From Massilia sp. Se16.2.3 (lineage in GTDB: Bacteria > Pseudomonadota > Gammaproteobacteria > Burkholderiales > Burkholderiaceae_D), in assembly GCF_014171595.1 (NCBI RefSeq), contig NZ_CP050451.1, forward strand, positions 2,294,001 through 2,358,000: a stretch of DNA of 64,000 bases, in the 5' to 3' direction. Below the pieces are notes generated by a model. That model worked only from the letters and a program-made list of their open reading frames with translations, did not search any database and was not told where the DNA came from. How positions within the stretch are numbered: position 1 is the stretch's first letter; each line of letters begins with the position of its first letter. Of this stretch, positions 38,226-47,147 are shown in pieces. The position numbers were made by a program, and so were the translations under genes.

Positions 38226-41039
38226 ATGAACGCGTCCGATTTTTCACTTTCGGCCCTGTTCGGTACGGGCCTCGGCCAGCACGCACGGCTCATTACCCTC
38301 ACCACCCCGCAGGAAAGCGAGCTCCCTGAATCGTTGGCCGCCGAGCGGATCACGGGCCGCGAAGCGATCAACGAACTGTTCTGTTTCGAAGTCGATGCGC
38401 TGAGCACCTCGGCCGACCTCGACCTTGCGCTGTTTCTTGGCGAAGAGCTGCGCCTGGGCCTGCTGCAGCCCGACGGCAGCCGGCGCTTCTGGCATGGCCT
38501 GTGCACGGGCGCGGCGTGGATGGGCGCCGACGGCGGCGTTGCCCGCTACCGCTTGCGCCTGGAGCCGGCGCTGGCGCTGCTGGGCCTGCGTCGCGACAGC
38601 TACATTTTCCAGGACAAGAACGCGCGCGATATCGTCACCGAACTGCTGGCCGATTATCCGCAGGTGCGCTTCGATTTCGACATCACCCAGGCGCTGCCAG
38701 TGCGCCCCATCTGCACCCAGTACCGCGAAAGCGATCTCGATTTCTTCACCCGGCTGCTCGCACTAGAGGGCCTGAGCTGGCGCTTCGAGCACGCGCAGGA
38801 AGAGGATCAGGGCGGGCACCGCCTCGTCGTCTTCGACAGCGCTGCGCAGGCCCCAGCCACCCCAGGTGGGGCAGCACTGCGTTTCCACGGCGTGCGCGCC
38901 ACCGAGGAAGACGACGCCATCGACGGGTTCGGTGCGCGCCGCAGCGTCGCGGCGAACGCGGTCGCCAGCAGCAGCTGGCACCCGGCGCAACTGCTCGCGC
39001 CCGCCGCCGAACAGCAGTCGATGCTCGATGCCGGCGAGCTGCCGGGTATGCAGGTGCATGACGGCAGTGGCGAGCGGCGCTTCGCCGACCGGGGCGCGGC
39101 TGACGCGCACAGCCGGTTGATGCTGCAAGCGCTGGAGCGGGACAACAAGGTGTTCAGCGGCGCCGGCGCGGTACGGCGCCTGGCCGCCGGTCACGGCTTC
39201 GCGCTCACCCAGCACGAGCGCTATCCCGAGGGCGAGAATGTCTTCACGGTGCTGTGGGTGGAGCACGAAGCACGCAATAATTTCGAGACCGGCATCGCCG
39301 GCGGCGAGCGTGGCGTGGAGAAGGGCAGCTATCGCAACCGCTTCGCCTGCGTGCGCGATACCGTTGCGATCGTGCCGGCAGCGACCGCGGCGCTGCGCCG
39401 CACGACGGCTCTTGGCGCGCAGGCAGCGCTGGTGGTCGGCCTGACCGACGCGGTTTCGACCACCACGCGCGACCATCAGGTGCGCATCCAGTTTGCCTGG
39501 CAGCGTGGCGCGTCCCCCAACTCCGGCGGAATGGCCCACGACACCGACGACGCCGGCTGCGCGCCAGGGAACGAGACATCCGGCACCTGGGTGCGCGTGG
39601 CCGAAGCACTGGCCGGGCCGAACTGGGGCACGCTCTTCACGCCACGTGTCGGCACCGAAGTACTGGTCGATTTCGTCGAGGGCGACATCGACCGTCCCCT
39701 CATCGTCGCCCAGCTCCACAACGGCGTCGACACGCCGCCGTTTCCTGCCGGCGTGGAGTCCGGCGCCGACCACGCTGGAACGCTGTCGGGCATCCACAGC
39801 CGCAACTTCGACGGCAGCGGTTTCAACCAATGGCAGCTGGACGACACGGCGGGACAGGTGCGCACGCGCCTTGCCACCAGCACCGCAGCTACCCAACTGA
39901 ACCTGGGCTACCTGATCCAGCAAGCGCCGGGTTCAAGCACACGCGGTGCCTACCGCGGCAGCGGCTTCGAGCTGCGCACCGACGCCTGGGGTGTCGTGCG
40001 CGGCGGGGAGGGCGTGCTGCTGTCGACCAGCGCACGTGCGTGCCAGGGCTGCGGCGTGCCCTCGACGCAGATGGATACGCTTGAAGCGGTGTCGATGCTG
40101 AAGGGTGCGCAGGCACTCGGCAAGACCCTGTTCGACGCGGCCACACAGCAGGGCGCCCTGTCCAGCAAGGACGCGGAGAAGGCACAGCGCGCGTTCATCG
40201 AGCAGATCGATCCGAAGGCGAAGGGCAAGTATGCGGGCGCAGTCGGCGGCCAGCAGGCGCTCAAGTCGCGGGCGGGCAGCCGCGAGCTCGATGGCGCGGG
40301 GCCGGTCGAGAAGTTCGGTTCCGCGCTCGTGCTGATGGATTCGGCGGCCGGGATCAACTGGGCGACGCCGGCATCGACCGTGCTCTACGCCGGCCAACAA
40401 TTAGCGTGGACCACGCAGTCGGATCTGCACCTGAGCGCGGCACATACGGTGTCCTCGGTTGCCGGCAGTGCCGCCAGCTTGTTCACGCATGCGGGGGGCA
40501 TCCAGGCGATTGCGGCGAATGGGCCAGTGTCGCTGCAGGCGCATACGGATGGGCTGGAGATCCTGGCGGACAAGGAAATTACGGTGATTTCGGTGAATGA
40601 CTGCATTGAAATCAAGGCCAAGGAAAAGATCGTGCTGCAGGCGGGGCAGTCGGCGATCACGCTGGAGGGTGGGGATATTACGTTTGCTTGTCCGGGGAAG
40701 TTTTCGGTGAAGGGGGGGAAGCATTTGTTTGACCAAGGTGCCAAGCAATCGGCTGAATTCCCTCATTTCCCGGAAGCGGGAGCTAAGCTGAATAACTTCA
40801 TCGCGCTTAACTACCGGGATGCCAGCGGTGAACCGATGGCAGGCGTGGGTTACAAGATCAAGTTCGCAGAGGGCGTCGTCATCAGCGGAACGCTCGATCA
40901 GGCTGGAAATGCTCGTCACGACAATGTGCCCGAGAAGCCGATCTCTGCGGAGTACGAAGAGCGAACGCCGCTGCCTGATCCGCCCTGGGATCCCTTGACA
41001 GCGATGTTATCCAGAGCGGACAAGATGTTCGCCGGCTGA
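38226..41039 (+). CDS. vgrG: Type VI secretion system tip protein VgrG
   Basis: 937 residues, spike protein of the T6SS. N-terminal gp27-like domain (about 10-420: LFSAL..., REAINELFCFEVDALS, IFQDKNARDIVTELLADYPQVRFDF, TQYRESDLDFFTRLLALEGLSWRFEH), gp5-like OB domain (about 420-500, VRIQFAWQRG, WVRVAEALAGPNWGTLFTPRVGTEVLVDFVEGDIDRPLIV), DUF2345 region and beta-helical C-terminus. The last 90 residues (FIALNYRDASGEPMAGVGYKIKFAEGVVISGTLDQAGNARHDNVPE) form a transthyretin-like extension that in related VgrGs docks effectors. No T6SS structural genes here, so an orphan vgrG island. Confidence 0.94.
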   Translation: MNASDFSLSALFGTGLGQHARLITLTTPQESELPESLAAERITGREAINELFCFEVDALSTSADLDLALFLGEELRLGLLQPDGSRRFWHGLCTGAAWMGADGGVARYRLRLEPALALLGLRRDSYIFQDKNARDIVTELLADYPQVRFDFDITQALPVRPICTQYRESDLDFFTRLLALEGLSWRFEHAQEEDQGGHRLVVFDSAAQAPATPGGAALRFHGVRATEEDDAIDGFGARRSVAANAVASSSWHPAQLLAPAAEQQSMLDAGELPGMQVHDGSGERRFADRGAADAHSRLMLQALERDNKVFSGAGAVRRLAAGHGFALTQHERYPEGENVFTVLWVEHEARNNFETGIAGGERGVEKGSYRNRFACVRDTVAIVPAATAALRRTTALGAQAALVVGLTDAVSTTTRDHQVRIQFAWQRGASPNSGGMAHDTDDAGCAPGNETSGTWVRVAEALAGPNWGTLFTPRVGTEVLVDFVEGDIDRPLIVAQLHNGVDTPPFPAGVESGADHAGTLSGIHSRNFDGSGFNQWQLDDTAGQVRTRLATSTAATQLNLGYLIQQAPGSSTRGAYRGSGFELRTDAWGVVRGGEGVLLSTSARACQGCGVPSTQMDTLEAVSMLKGAQALGKTLFDAATQQGALSSKDAEKAQRAFIEQIDPKAKGKYAGAVGGQQALKSRAGSRELDGAGPVEKFGSALVLMDSAAGINWATPASTVLYAGQQLAWTTQSDLHLSAAHTVSSVAGSAASLFTHAGGIQAIAANGPVSLQAHTDGLEILADKEITVISVNDCIEIKAKEKIVLQAGQSAITLEGGDITFACPGKFSVKGGKHLFDQGAKQSAEFPHFPEAGAKLNNFIALNYRDASGEPMAGVGYKIKFAEGVVISGTLDQAGNARHDNVPEKPISAEYEERTPLPDPPWDPLTAMLSRADKMFAG

Positions 41040-41061
41040 AAATCTCCCTGGAGTGCGATAC

Positions 41062-42474
41062 ATGAACGACGAGTTCGAAAACGCATTAGCGTGGTTTTGT
41101 TCTGCCCCTGCCCAATGGATCAAGGAGGGCAGGAACAGCTTGGCCGCCGGTGCCGAGTGGATCTGGGAAGTGCTGCAGGGGGACTTTAACGATAGCGCCA
41201 GCACCGCGCAGGTCGTAACCGGGACGATCATTTCCATGATTCCGTTTGTCGATCAGCTGTGTGACGTGCGTGATCTGGTCGCGAACTGCAAGAAGCTCGA
41301 TGAAGAACCTTCGCAAAAGTGGCACTGGTTCACGCTCGCCTTGACCTTGATCGGGCTGATCCCTGGGCTTGGCTCGCTACTGAAAGGCTCCCTCAAGGTC
41401 ATGTTTGCCGGAATGCGAAAGGCGGGTGCGGTCAGCGGCGTGACGCCACGCCTATCCTTACATCTCGACGAGGCTATCGTTCAGCTAAACAGATTTCTCG
41501 CCCGCCCAGAAATCGTGGCCGCACTGAAGGCCATGAAGTGGGACAACCCTCATCGGCTTCTTGCGATAGAGGTCAAAAAGCTCGCTGCGAAGGTCAACAC
41601 CACCGCCTTGATCGGCGCATTCGACCACGTTGCCGGAGCAGGAAAGCATTTGCTGGGTCTGGTGACGAAATGGGGTGGCAGTACCGTAGCCTCGCACGCG
41701 ACAGACCTTATCCGGAAGATCGATCAGGTACGGCAGGGAGCGCATTGCCATTTGACGGGGGCTGTCGGTCCCATTCGGAATGCGATGGAAGCGCTAGCGC
41801 GGCGTTTGGAGATACAAGCCGATATGGCGCACCGCGCTTACTTGAACTCGGTGAATCCGCATGCCTTTGCGAAGGTGTCTGAAGCCGAGGAATTAGCTGC
41901 TTTTAACAAAGGAAAGCCAGCTTGGGTCGATAGGACTCCAAGCGCGGCATACCCCCAGGTCGCTGTGCCGCCAAATGCCCCGCCGGGGTGGACAAGTACA
42001 GTGTCTGGTCCAAAACGTGGGCGGCATCCACTCAACAATGCGCACGAGACGTTTAACACCATTCAAGCGTTGACAATTCCGCCTGGGACAAAGCTGTACC
42101 GTATCGTCGATCCGACCTCTTTCGATAACAGCATTTGCTGGATGAGCGAGTCCGAGTTTAAGAAGCTGAAGTCGAAAGATGATTGGAGGCGACGCTTCGC
42201 TGTATGGGCAAACTGGAACAGCAATGGAGAGTTCGTTGTCTATACCGTTCCACCAGGATCAGGCCTGAAAGTCTGGGAAGGGGTAACCGCATCGCAACGG
42301 ATGGAGAAGACCGATTTTGTCCTTGAAGGGGGCGCACGCCAGATAGTCGTCGACCCGTCGCATATGGATAAGTCCCATCTGAGTCCACGGCAAAAAACCG
42401 GGTGGGGATACGACGACTTAGGGACAAGCAATAGCCTAGTCGGGGTTCCCGTTCAACGCAACCACGTTCGCTAA
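41062..42474 (+). CDS. Putative T6SS effector with hydrophobic N-domain and unidentified C-terminal toxin domain
   Basis: 470 residues. The N-terminal part (about 20-130) resembles the hydrophobic helical domain of VgrG-linked effectors: WIWEVLQGDFNDSASTAQVVTGTIISMIPFVDQLCDVRDLVANCKKL and LALTLIGLIPGLGSLLKGSLKVMF. The C-terminal about 150 residues (GTKLYRIVDPTSFDNSICWMSESEFKKL, FAVWANWNSNGEFVVYTVPPGSGLKVWEG) look like an enzyme domain; the LYR start and later Ser/Glu pattern recall ADP-ribosyltransferases, which is a guess. RBS GGAG precedes ATG 41062. Follows vgrG by 22 bp and precedes an immunity-type gene by 7 bp. Visibly lower GC than neighbours. Confidence 0.75.
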   Translation: MNDEFENALAWFCSAPAQWIKEGRNSLAAGAEWIWEVLQGDFNDSASTAQVVTGTIISMIPFVDQLCDVRDLVANCKKLDEEPSQKWHWFTLALTLIGLIPGLGSLLKGSLKVMFAGMRKAGAVSGVTPRLSLHLDEAIVQLNRFLARPEIVAALKAMKWDNPHRLLAIEVKKLAAKVNTTALIGAFDHVAGAGKHLLGLVTKWGGSTVASHATDLIRKIDQVRQGAHCHLTGAVGPIRNAMEALARRLEIQADMAHRAYLNSVNPHAFAKVSEAEELAAFNKGKPAWVDRTPSAAYPQVAVPPNAPPGWTSTVSGPKRGRHPLNNAHETFNTIQALTIPPGTKLYRIVDPTSFDNSICWMSESEFKKLKSKDDWRRRFAVWANWNSNGEFVVYTVPPGSGLKVWEGVTASQRMEKTDFVLEGGARQIVVDPSHMDKSHLSPRQKTGWGYDDLGTSNSLVGVPVQRNHVR

Positions 42475-42481
42475 GGAAAAA

Positions 42482-43435
42482 ATGAAACCAGTCCTAAATT
42501 CTCAAGAGGTATTCCTTCTCGAGCGCTACATATCAGCGGAATATTTTTGCGAACTCCGCGACACTTGGGCTGAGATGGTCAAACATTTGGAAGCTTGCCT
42601 TGACAATTGTATGCGGAATTTACCCAAGAACTATCGTTCGCGTCCTTTGCCGGAGCAGCCCGATGTCGTCTGGGGGCATCGTGTTATCCCGAACTTCCGC
42701 AAAACCCTAGAGAGTTTACACTCAGGTTACATTCTATTGACCCATGGTGATTTTCTTGGTCTGACTTGCTCATGGGGAGTGCAGAGCGATTTCAAAGGCC
42801 AAATGGACTACTGGTCCGGATGGATGCCCCGGTCGGACGAGAATATCTACGGAGAGCTTCTAGACAAGGCAATTATGCTAGCTCGCAATATTTCTCGTAC
42901 TGAGCGGGCTGGGTGGGGGCCATTCGATTTGGCTGAATACAACGATTACTTCGGGCCACTAAATCCTCCTGCCCAATGGCCCATGTACCAAGTCCAAGCA
43001 AACGTATCGGTCGCAACGGGACAGAAACTCGAGCGCAGCGGTATTTATGTGCCCGATGTGGAAGGAAGTTGCGCCCAATTCTTGTTCGTCAGATATGAGA
43101 CAGCGCCTACGACGAAGGTACGCACCGGAATGCGCCCGATCTTGCACCCAACAACAGGTGAGCAATATGACGAAGAGCCAATCCTGGAGGAGCGAAACTG
43201 TACGTGGTATCTCGTCGAACGCGCTTCCGGTGCGCAGGGCATCGTTCGGAACGACGCGACGACTGCTGCGCAACATATCCGTGTTCCTGGCGGCCAGGCT
43301 TGCCCAGAGACCGGGTTTTACTTTACACCCGCAAAAACGGAATCTCGGCGTTTATTTCGGAAGGGTGAAGCGATGCCGACCGTGGATTCAGGGTATGGTC
43401 GCACTATCTGGCAATGGGACAGTAATCAATCTTAG
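42482..43435 (+). CDS. Imm71/Imm72-type immunity protein
   Basis: 317 residues. Features of Imm71/72 immunity proteins: LERYISAEYFCELRDTWAEMVKHLEACLDN, NYRSRPLPEQPDVVWGHRVIPNFRKTLESL, HGDFLGLTCSWGVQSDFKGQMDYWSGWMPR, and C-terminal WYLVERASGAQGIV, GGQACPETGFYFTPAKTESRRLFRKGEAMPTV, TIWQWD. Cytoplasmic. Position directly downstream of the effector, 7 bp away, implies it neutralises that toxin. AT-rich codons mark recent transfer. Family assignment is from memory of the pattern, moderately sure. Confidence 0.65.
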   Translation: MKPVLNSQEVFLLERYISAEYFCELRDTWAEMVKHLEACLDNCMRNLPKNYRSRPLPEQPDVVWGHRVIPNFRKTLESLHSGYILLTHGDFLGLTCSWGVQSDFKGQMDYWSGWMPRSDENIYGELLDKAIMLARNISRTERAGWGPFDLAEYNDYFGPLNPPAQWPMYQVQANVSVATGQKLERSGIYVPDVEGSCAQFLFVRYETAPTTKVRTGMRPILHPTTGEQYDEEPILEERNCTWYLVERASGAQGIVRNDATTAAQHIRVPGGQACPETGFYFTPAKTESRRLFRKGEAMPTVDSGYGRTIWQWDSNQS

Positions 43436-43709
43436 GCCGCTCAAGCGCGAATGGATCGGTCCTGCCCCGGGGCCGGAACCAATGATCATAGAATTCTAAG
43501 TTTCCAAATGTCAGCAGAACTAGAGATGGGGTGGGATGAAGACTTCGCAGGTAATGAGAGACTTTAAATGAGCTCCGCCAACTCGCTATAGGTCGCTACC
43601 ATCTGAGATGTCGACCGCGAATGCTGGAAGGGCGAGCATTCGAGCCCTTTAAATTATCCAACAATCCATGCTTGAAACTAATTCGCAATGGAATTACGTG
43701 GAGCATGAC

Positions 43710-44201
43710 ATGAGCACTGAGCCGTTACGGGCAATTTTCGTTTGCAGTGTATTGGTCGCAACGATGCTCGTTGGCGTTGATTGTTTGGCCATTTCTCGCC
43801 TTGAGCAGGCTGAAGTAAAGAGCACCAAAGGAAGTGTGTGCTTCTCGATACCCTCGAATAAAGAAACCCGTGATGGAGTCTCACTTTATTCAATTCTTGT
43901 ATCCGATGCGAAAGCGATCCGTCCAGGAGTGCTTCCTGAAGAGCAGTGGTATACGGCCGTCACCTCAGATGAGAAGCCGCTCTTGCTTAAGCCCAAGGAC
44001 TGCATTTCGTACGGGTAGGCGCTGCCTTTAACTGAACAGCGGACCTTGCAAACACTTCGTTTAGATCATGCTTACGCTGTCTACCTTGCCGCGAAACTCA
44101 AAGAATCAAATGCCATGGGATATTACGGCACGTTTTGCCTCGTGCCGGGCGACAAAGGGGAATTGGTGGTGAAGCTGTTGCCTGCGGACTTGGATCAATG
44201 A
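43710..44201 (+). pseudogene. T6SS immunity-like periplasmic protein interrupted by an in-frame TAG
   Basis: An exported protein: MSTEPLRAIFVCSVLVATMLVGVDCLAISRLEQ (signal peptide, lipobox-like but with Asp before Cys), then KSTKGSVCFSIPSNKETRDGVSLYSILVSD. The frame meets TAG at 44016-44018 and then continues without any shift for 60 codons (ALPLTEQRTLQTLRLDHAYAVYLAAKLKESNAMGYYGTFCLVPGDKGELVVKLLPADLDQ) to TGA 44199-44201. The tail pattern YLAAKLKES..GYYGTFCLV is characteristic of putative T6SS immunity periplasmic lipoproteins. A nonsense change rather than an indel. GGAG precedes the ATG. Confidence 0.7.
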
Positions 44202-44885
44202 GATGAGTGGTATCGATCCTGTGGACAACGGTAAGCGTCAAGCTGCCGTTTGCGCATTCAAACGGGGCCATTCGCCCGCTCCACGGTGAGTGGCGCGAAT
44301 TTCAATGACGCACAGGCACGACGGTCAAGGCCGCTGGGTGCAAGAGGACATCGCGACGTCCAAAGCTCGGATAGCGATACTTGAGAGAAAAGCACTGGAG
44401 CGCGGCAACCACTTGATTCCTCGTCAATAAGCAGCTCGGCAGGAGGTTGAAGGTTTCGGACTGCTTGGCCTACGCAGTACTACAGCCCTTCAGCAAGCTA
44501 GGCCATTTCCTTTTTTCGTCCCGGTCCGACCAACCTTGACTCCTAGCTCGTGGGACCAGTGGCGGATAATGACGCGCTACTCTATCTTTGCTGCCGGAAT
44601 CATCCGGTCCTCCTATGTCCAAGGCCTTGATGGGTACGAAAACAACCCCATCTAATCGAGCGAAACAGCTGATGAATTAGCGCCGGCGGCGTGACGGCAT
44701 TTCGAACAATCTCTCTCACGGGGCGTCATTTGTGAGCCCGCACGCGAATCAGTATTTGACCGAATTTTCGTCCCCGGATTCTGAATTGGTCCGCCATTCT
44801 CGTTTCCCAACGCTAATGTGCGCCCGCTCGCGCGCATTTATCCGCAGCGTTAAAATTATTCGCTCTCTTTTCGAAGGAGGTCATC
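44202..44885. other. 684-bp low-coding region downstream of the T6SS island
   Basis: AT-richer than the rest and without a gene I can name. One 41-codon frame at 44305-44430 (THRHDGQGRWVQEDIATSKA...) has a plausible internal pattern but no family, so I leave it uncalled. Probably decayed accessory DNA at the right edge of the island. The last 15 bases carry the ribosome site of the next gene. Confidence 0.5.
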
Positions 44886-45212
44886 ATGCTCCAAGCAAAC
44901 GAAATCCAGCAACGCTACAGCCACCTGCAGCAGACCATCGGCGAAGCCGAGCAGGCTTGCCGCGCGTCGCAGGATACGCCGCCGCAGATGCGTGATTGTA
45001 TCGAACGCATTTCGCGTGAATTGCAGCAGGCACGTGATGTGATGCAGTCGAACGACGAGGCGCGCATCGTGCAGTGCGTCGACAGCCTGGAAGACATGGG
45101 CGACGAGGCCAAGCGCATGAGCCGCACTATGCCGCAGATGCCGGCGCATCTGGAAGCGGTTGTCACCCGCGTGCATGCCGAGCTGTCGGAGTTCAAGCAC
45201 AAGCTGCACTGA
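44886..45212 (+). CDS. Small helical protein, unknown
   Basis: 108 residues, predicted coiled-coil: MLQANEIQQRYSHLQQTIGEAEQACRASQDTPPQMRDCIERISRELQQARDVMQSNDEARIVQCVDSLEDMGDEAKRMSRTMPQMPAHLEAVVTRVHAELSEFKHKLH. Three cysteines. No family recognised; similar short helical proteins are common in Oxalobacteraceae by my impression. A perfect ribosome site AAGGAGGT (44874-44881) precedes the ATG, so it is highly translated. Ends at two hairpins and a terminator. Confidence 0.75.
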   Translation: MLQANEIQQRYSHLQQTIGEAEQACRASQDTPPQMRDCIERISRELQQARDVMQSNDEARIVQCVDSLEDMGDEAKRMSRTMPQMPAHLEAVVTRVHAELSEFKHKLH

Positions 45213-45230
45213 GTCTGCACTGAGTCGTCT

Positions 45231-45296
45231 GGCCGGCGCAAAGCCGGCCAATCGACGGAGGCGGCTGTCTCGCATGACGCGGGCAGCCGCTTTTTC
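45231..45296 (+). terminator. Hairpin plus intrinsic terminator of the small helical protein gene
   Basis: A perfect 7-bp hairpin GGCCGGC (45231-45237)/GCCGGCC (45243-45249), then GCGGCTG (45261-45267)/CAGCCGC (45284-45290) followed by TTTTTC. The second has the normal stem and U-tract of a plus-strand terminator. Confidence 0.75.
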
Positions 45297-45318
45297 ATTC
45301 AATCGACAGCGCAAGCGA

Positions 45319-46569
45319 TCAGACGATCCCGCGTGCCTGCAGCGCTGCGACTTCGTCCTCGCTCTTTCCCAGTACCTCGCGCAGCACGTCGACCGTGTGC
45401 TGGCCCAGCAGCGGCGGAGCTGCGTCGCTGGTCGCCGGCGTCGCCGACATCTTCATCGGATTGCGCACCAGCTTGACGGTGCCCGCTTCCGGGTGCGGCA
45501 GCTCGATCGCCATGCCGCGCGCCTGTACCTGTTCATTCGCGAAGACTTCGCCGACGTCGTTGATCGGCCCGCAGGGCACGCCCACCGCCTCCAGCATCGC
45601 GATCCATTCGTCGCGGGTGCGCGTGGCCGCCATCTCGGCCAGCAGCGGCACCAGCACGTCGCGGTTCTGCACGCGCAGCGGGTTGGTGGCGAAGCGCGGG
45701 TCGGTCGCCAGCTCGGGGCGGCCGCCGCTTTCCACGAACTTCTGGTACTGGCCGTCGTTACCGGCGGCGACGATCATGTGCCCGTCCGAACAGGCGAAGG
45801 TCTGGTAGGGAACGATGTTCGCGTGGGCATTGCCCCAGCGCTTGGGCGGCCTGCCGCTGTTGAGGTAATTGCTGCCGACATTGGCCAGCATCGCCACTTG
45901 CGTGTCCAGCAGGGCCATGTCGATGTACTGGCCGAGTCCCGTGCGGTCGCGGTGGGTCAGCGCGGCCAGCACGGCAATCGTCGCGTACATGCCGGTCATC
46001 AGGTCGGTCAACGCCACGCCGGCCTTTTGCGGGCCGCCGCCGGGCAGCTCGTCGCGTTCGCCGGTCACCGACATCAGCCCGCCCATGCCCTGGATGAGAA
46101 AATCGTAGCCGGCGCGATGCGCGTACGGCCCATCCTGGCCGAAACCCGTGATGGAGCAGTAGACCAGGTCCGGCTTGATGGCCTTGAGCGAGGCGTAATC
46201 CAGCCCATAGCGCTTCAGGTGCCCGACCTTGAAGTTTTCCAGCACCACATCCGACTGGCTCGCCAGTTCGCGGATCAGCGCCTGGCCCTCGGAGCTGGCG
46301 ATATCGACCGTCACCGAACGCTTGCCGCGGTTGGCCGAGAGATAGTAGGCCGCCTCGCCGGTATCCTTGCCGGAAGCGTCCTTGGCGTACGGAGGGCCCC
46401 AGGCGCGTGTATCGTCGCCGCTGCCGGGACGCTCGATCTTGATGACGTCGGCGCCGAGGTCGGCGAGGTTTTGCGAGCACCAGGGGCCTGCCAGGACACG
46501 CGACAGGTCGAGGACGCGGATATGCCCGAGCGCCTTGCTGGCGCCGGGATTGGAACCGGATTGGGTCAT
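45319..46569 (-). CDS. CaiB/BaiF family CoA transferase
   Basis: 416 residues, family III CoA transferase that moves CoA between acids. Motifs: LGHIRVLDLSRVLAGPWCSQNLADLGADVIKIERPGSGDDTR at the N-terminus, ANRGKRSVTVDI, VLENFKVGHLKRYGLDYASLKAIKPDLVYCSITGFGQDGPY, and GVALTDLMTGMYA with the catalytic Asp. C-terminal PCGPINDVGEVFANEQVQARGM. Substrate unknown. Start at 46569. It follows speD by 33 bp on the same strand, so it may be the last gene of that operon, or simply next to it. Confidence 0.92.
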   Translation of the reverse strand: MTQSGSNPGASKALGHIRVLDLSRVLAGPWCSQNLADLGADVIKIERPGSGDDTRAWGPPYAKDASGKDTGEAAYYLSANRGKRSVTVDIASSEGQALIRELASQSDVVLENFKVGHLKRYGLDYASLKAIKPDLVYCSITGFGQDGPYAHRAGYDFLIQGMGGLMSVTGERDELPGGGPQKAGVALTDLMTGMYATIAVLAALTHRDRTGLGQYIDMALLDTQVAMLANVGSNYLNSGRPPKRWGNAHANIVPYQTFACSDGHMIVAAGNDGQYQKFVESGGRPELATDPRFATNPLRVQNRDVLVPLLAEMAATRTRDEWIAMLEAVGVPCGPINDVGEVFANEQVQARGMAIELPHPEAGTVKLVRNPMKMSATPATSDAAPPLLGQHTVDVLREVLGKSEDEVAALQARGIV

Positions 46570-46602
46570 TCTGATCTCTTTGGCAAGTCGAACGAAGCGC
46601 GA

Positions 46603-46968
46603 TTATAGCTGGCCGCGCTCGACCGTCCTGACTGTGCGCGATGCGGGTTGCAGGCTCGCTTCGATCAGCGCGAGGGCCAGCTGCGGCTGGGCGGCGCCGC
46701 ACATGAAGATGTCGGCGGCGGCGAAGCCGACTTCCGGCCACGTATGGATCGAAATATGCGATTCGGCCAGCAGCAGTACGCCCGTCACGCCCATGCCGGG
46801 GCCGAAGGTATGGAAGTGGCTGTGCAGGACGCGCGCGCCGGCCGCCAGCGCCGCTTCGCGCAGCAGGGCGTCGATACGGTCCGCGTCGACCAGCAGGCTT
46901 GGCGTAATGCCGTGCAGGTCGGCCAGCAGGTGCAGGCCAGCCGGACGGTGAAGGGCGGTCGCCGTCAC
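46603..46968 (-). CDS. speD: S-adenosylmethionine decarboxylase (proenzyme)
   Basis: 121 residues, small bacterial class. Makes decarboxylated AdoMet, the aminopropyl donor for spermidine. The self-cleavage site is in the ESHISIHTWPE motif, Ser becoming the pyruvoyl group; the HTFGPGMGVTG and GHLLADLHG-like (GLHLLADLHGI) segments are also family features. Starts at GTG 46968 (VTATALHRPAG), whose GTGA overlap with the tiny upstream gene couples translation. It sits in an operon with SPFH, DUF4178 and DUF350 genes instead of with speE, though a SpeE-like gene is divergent. Confidence 0.85.
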   Translation of the reverse strand: MTATALHRPAGLHLLADLHGITPSLLVDADRIDALLREAALAAGARVLHSHFHTFGPGMGVTGVLLLAESHISIHTWPEVGFAAADIFMCGAAQPQLALALIEASLQPASRTVRTVERGQL

Positions 46969-47144
46969 TTGTGGCCGCCGCCGGAATAGGAACCGCCGCC
47001 CGAATACGAGCCGCTCGAATACGAGCCGCCGCGCGAGTACCAGCGGCCCCCGGAGCTGCTGCTGGCCCCGAACATCGACAGCCAGCTGAGGAGCGTGATC
47101 ACCACGATGACGGCAACGGCGTAGAGCATGTAGTACTTTTTCAT
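46965..47144 (-). CDS. Tiny membrane protein with Gly/Ser/Tyr-rich tail
   Basis: 59 residues: MKKYYMLYAVAVIVVITLLSW (one transmembrane helix, N-terminus positive), then LSMFGASSSSGGRWYSRGGSYSSGSYSGGGSYSGGGHK, a low-complexity tail of Gly, Ser and Tyr. Its ATG lies 4 bp after the DUF4178 stop and its TGA overlaps the speD GTG, so it is clearly part of the operon. No family assigned. The glycine tail recalls that of LemA/TPM partner proteins. Confidence 0.7.
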   Translation of the reverse strand: MKKYYMLYAVAVIVVITLLSWLSMFGASSSSGGRWYSRGGSYSSGSYSGGGSYSGGGHK

Positions 47145-47147
47145 GGG

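Noticed and set aside
44305..44430. A 41-codon + frame in the decayed region
   Set aside because: No ribosome site, no family, and the surrounding sequence is broken; kept only as a note.
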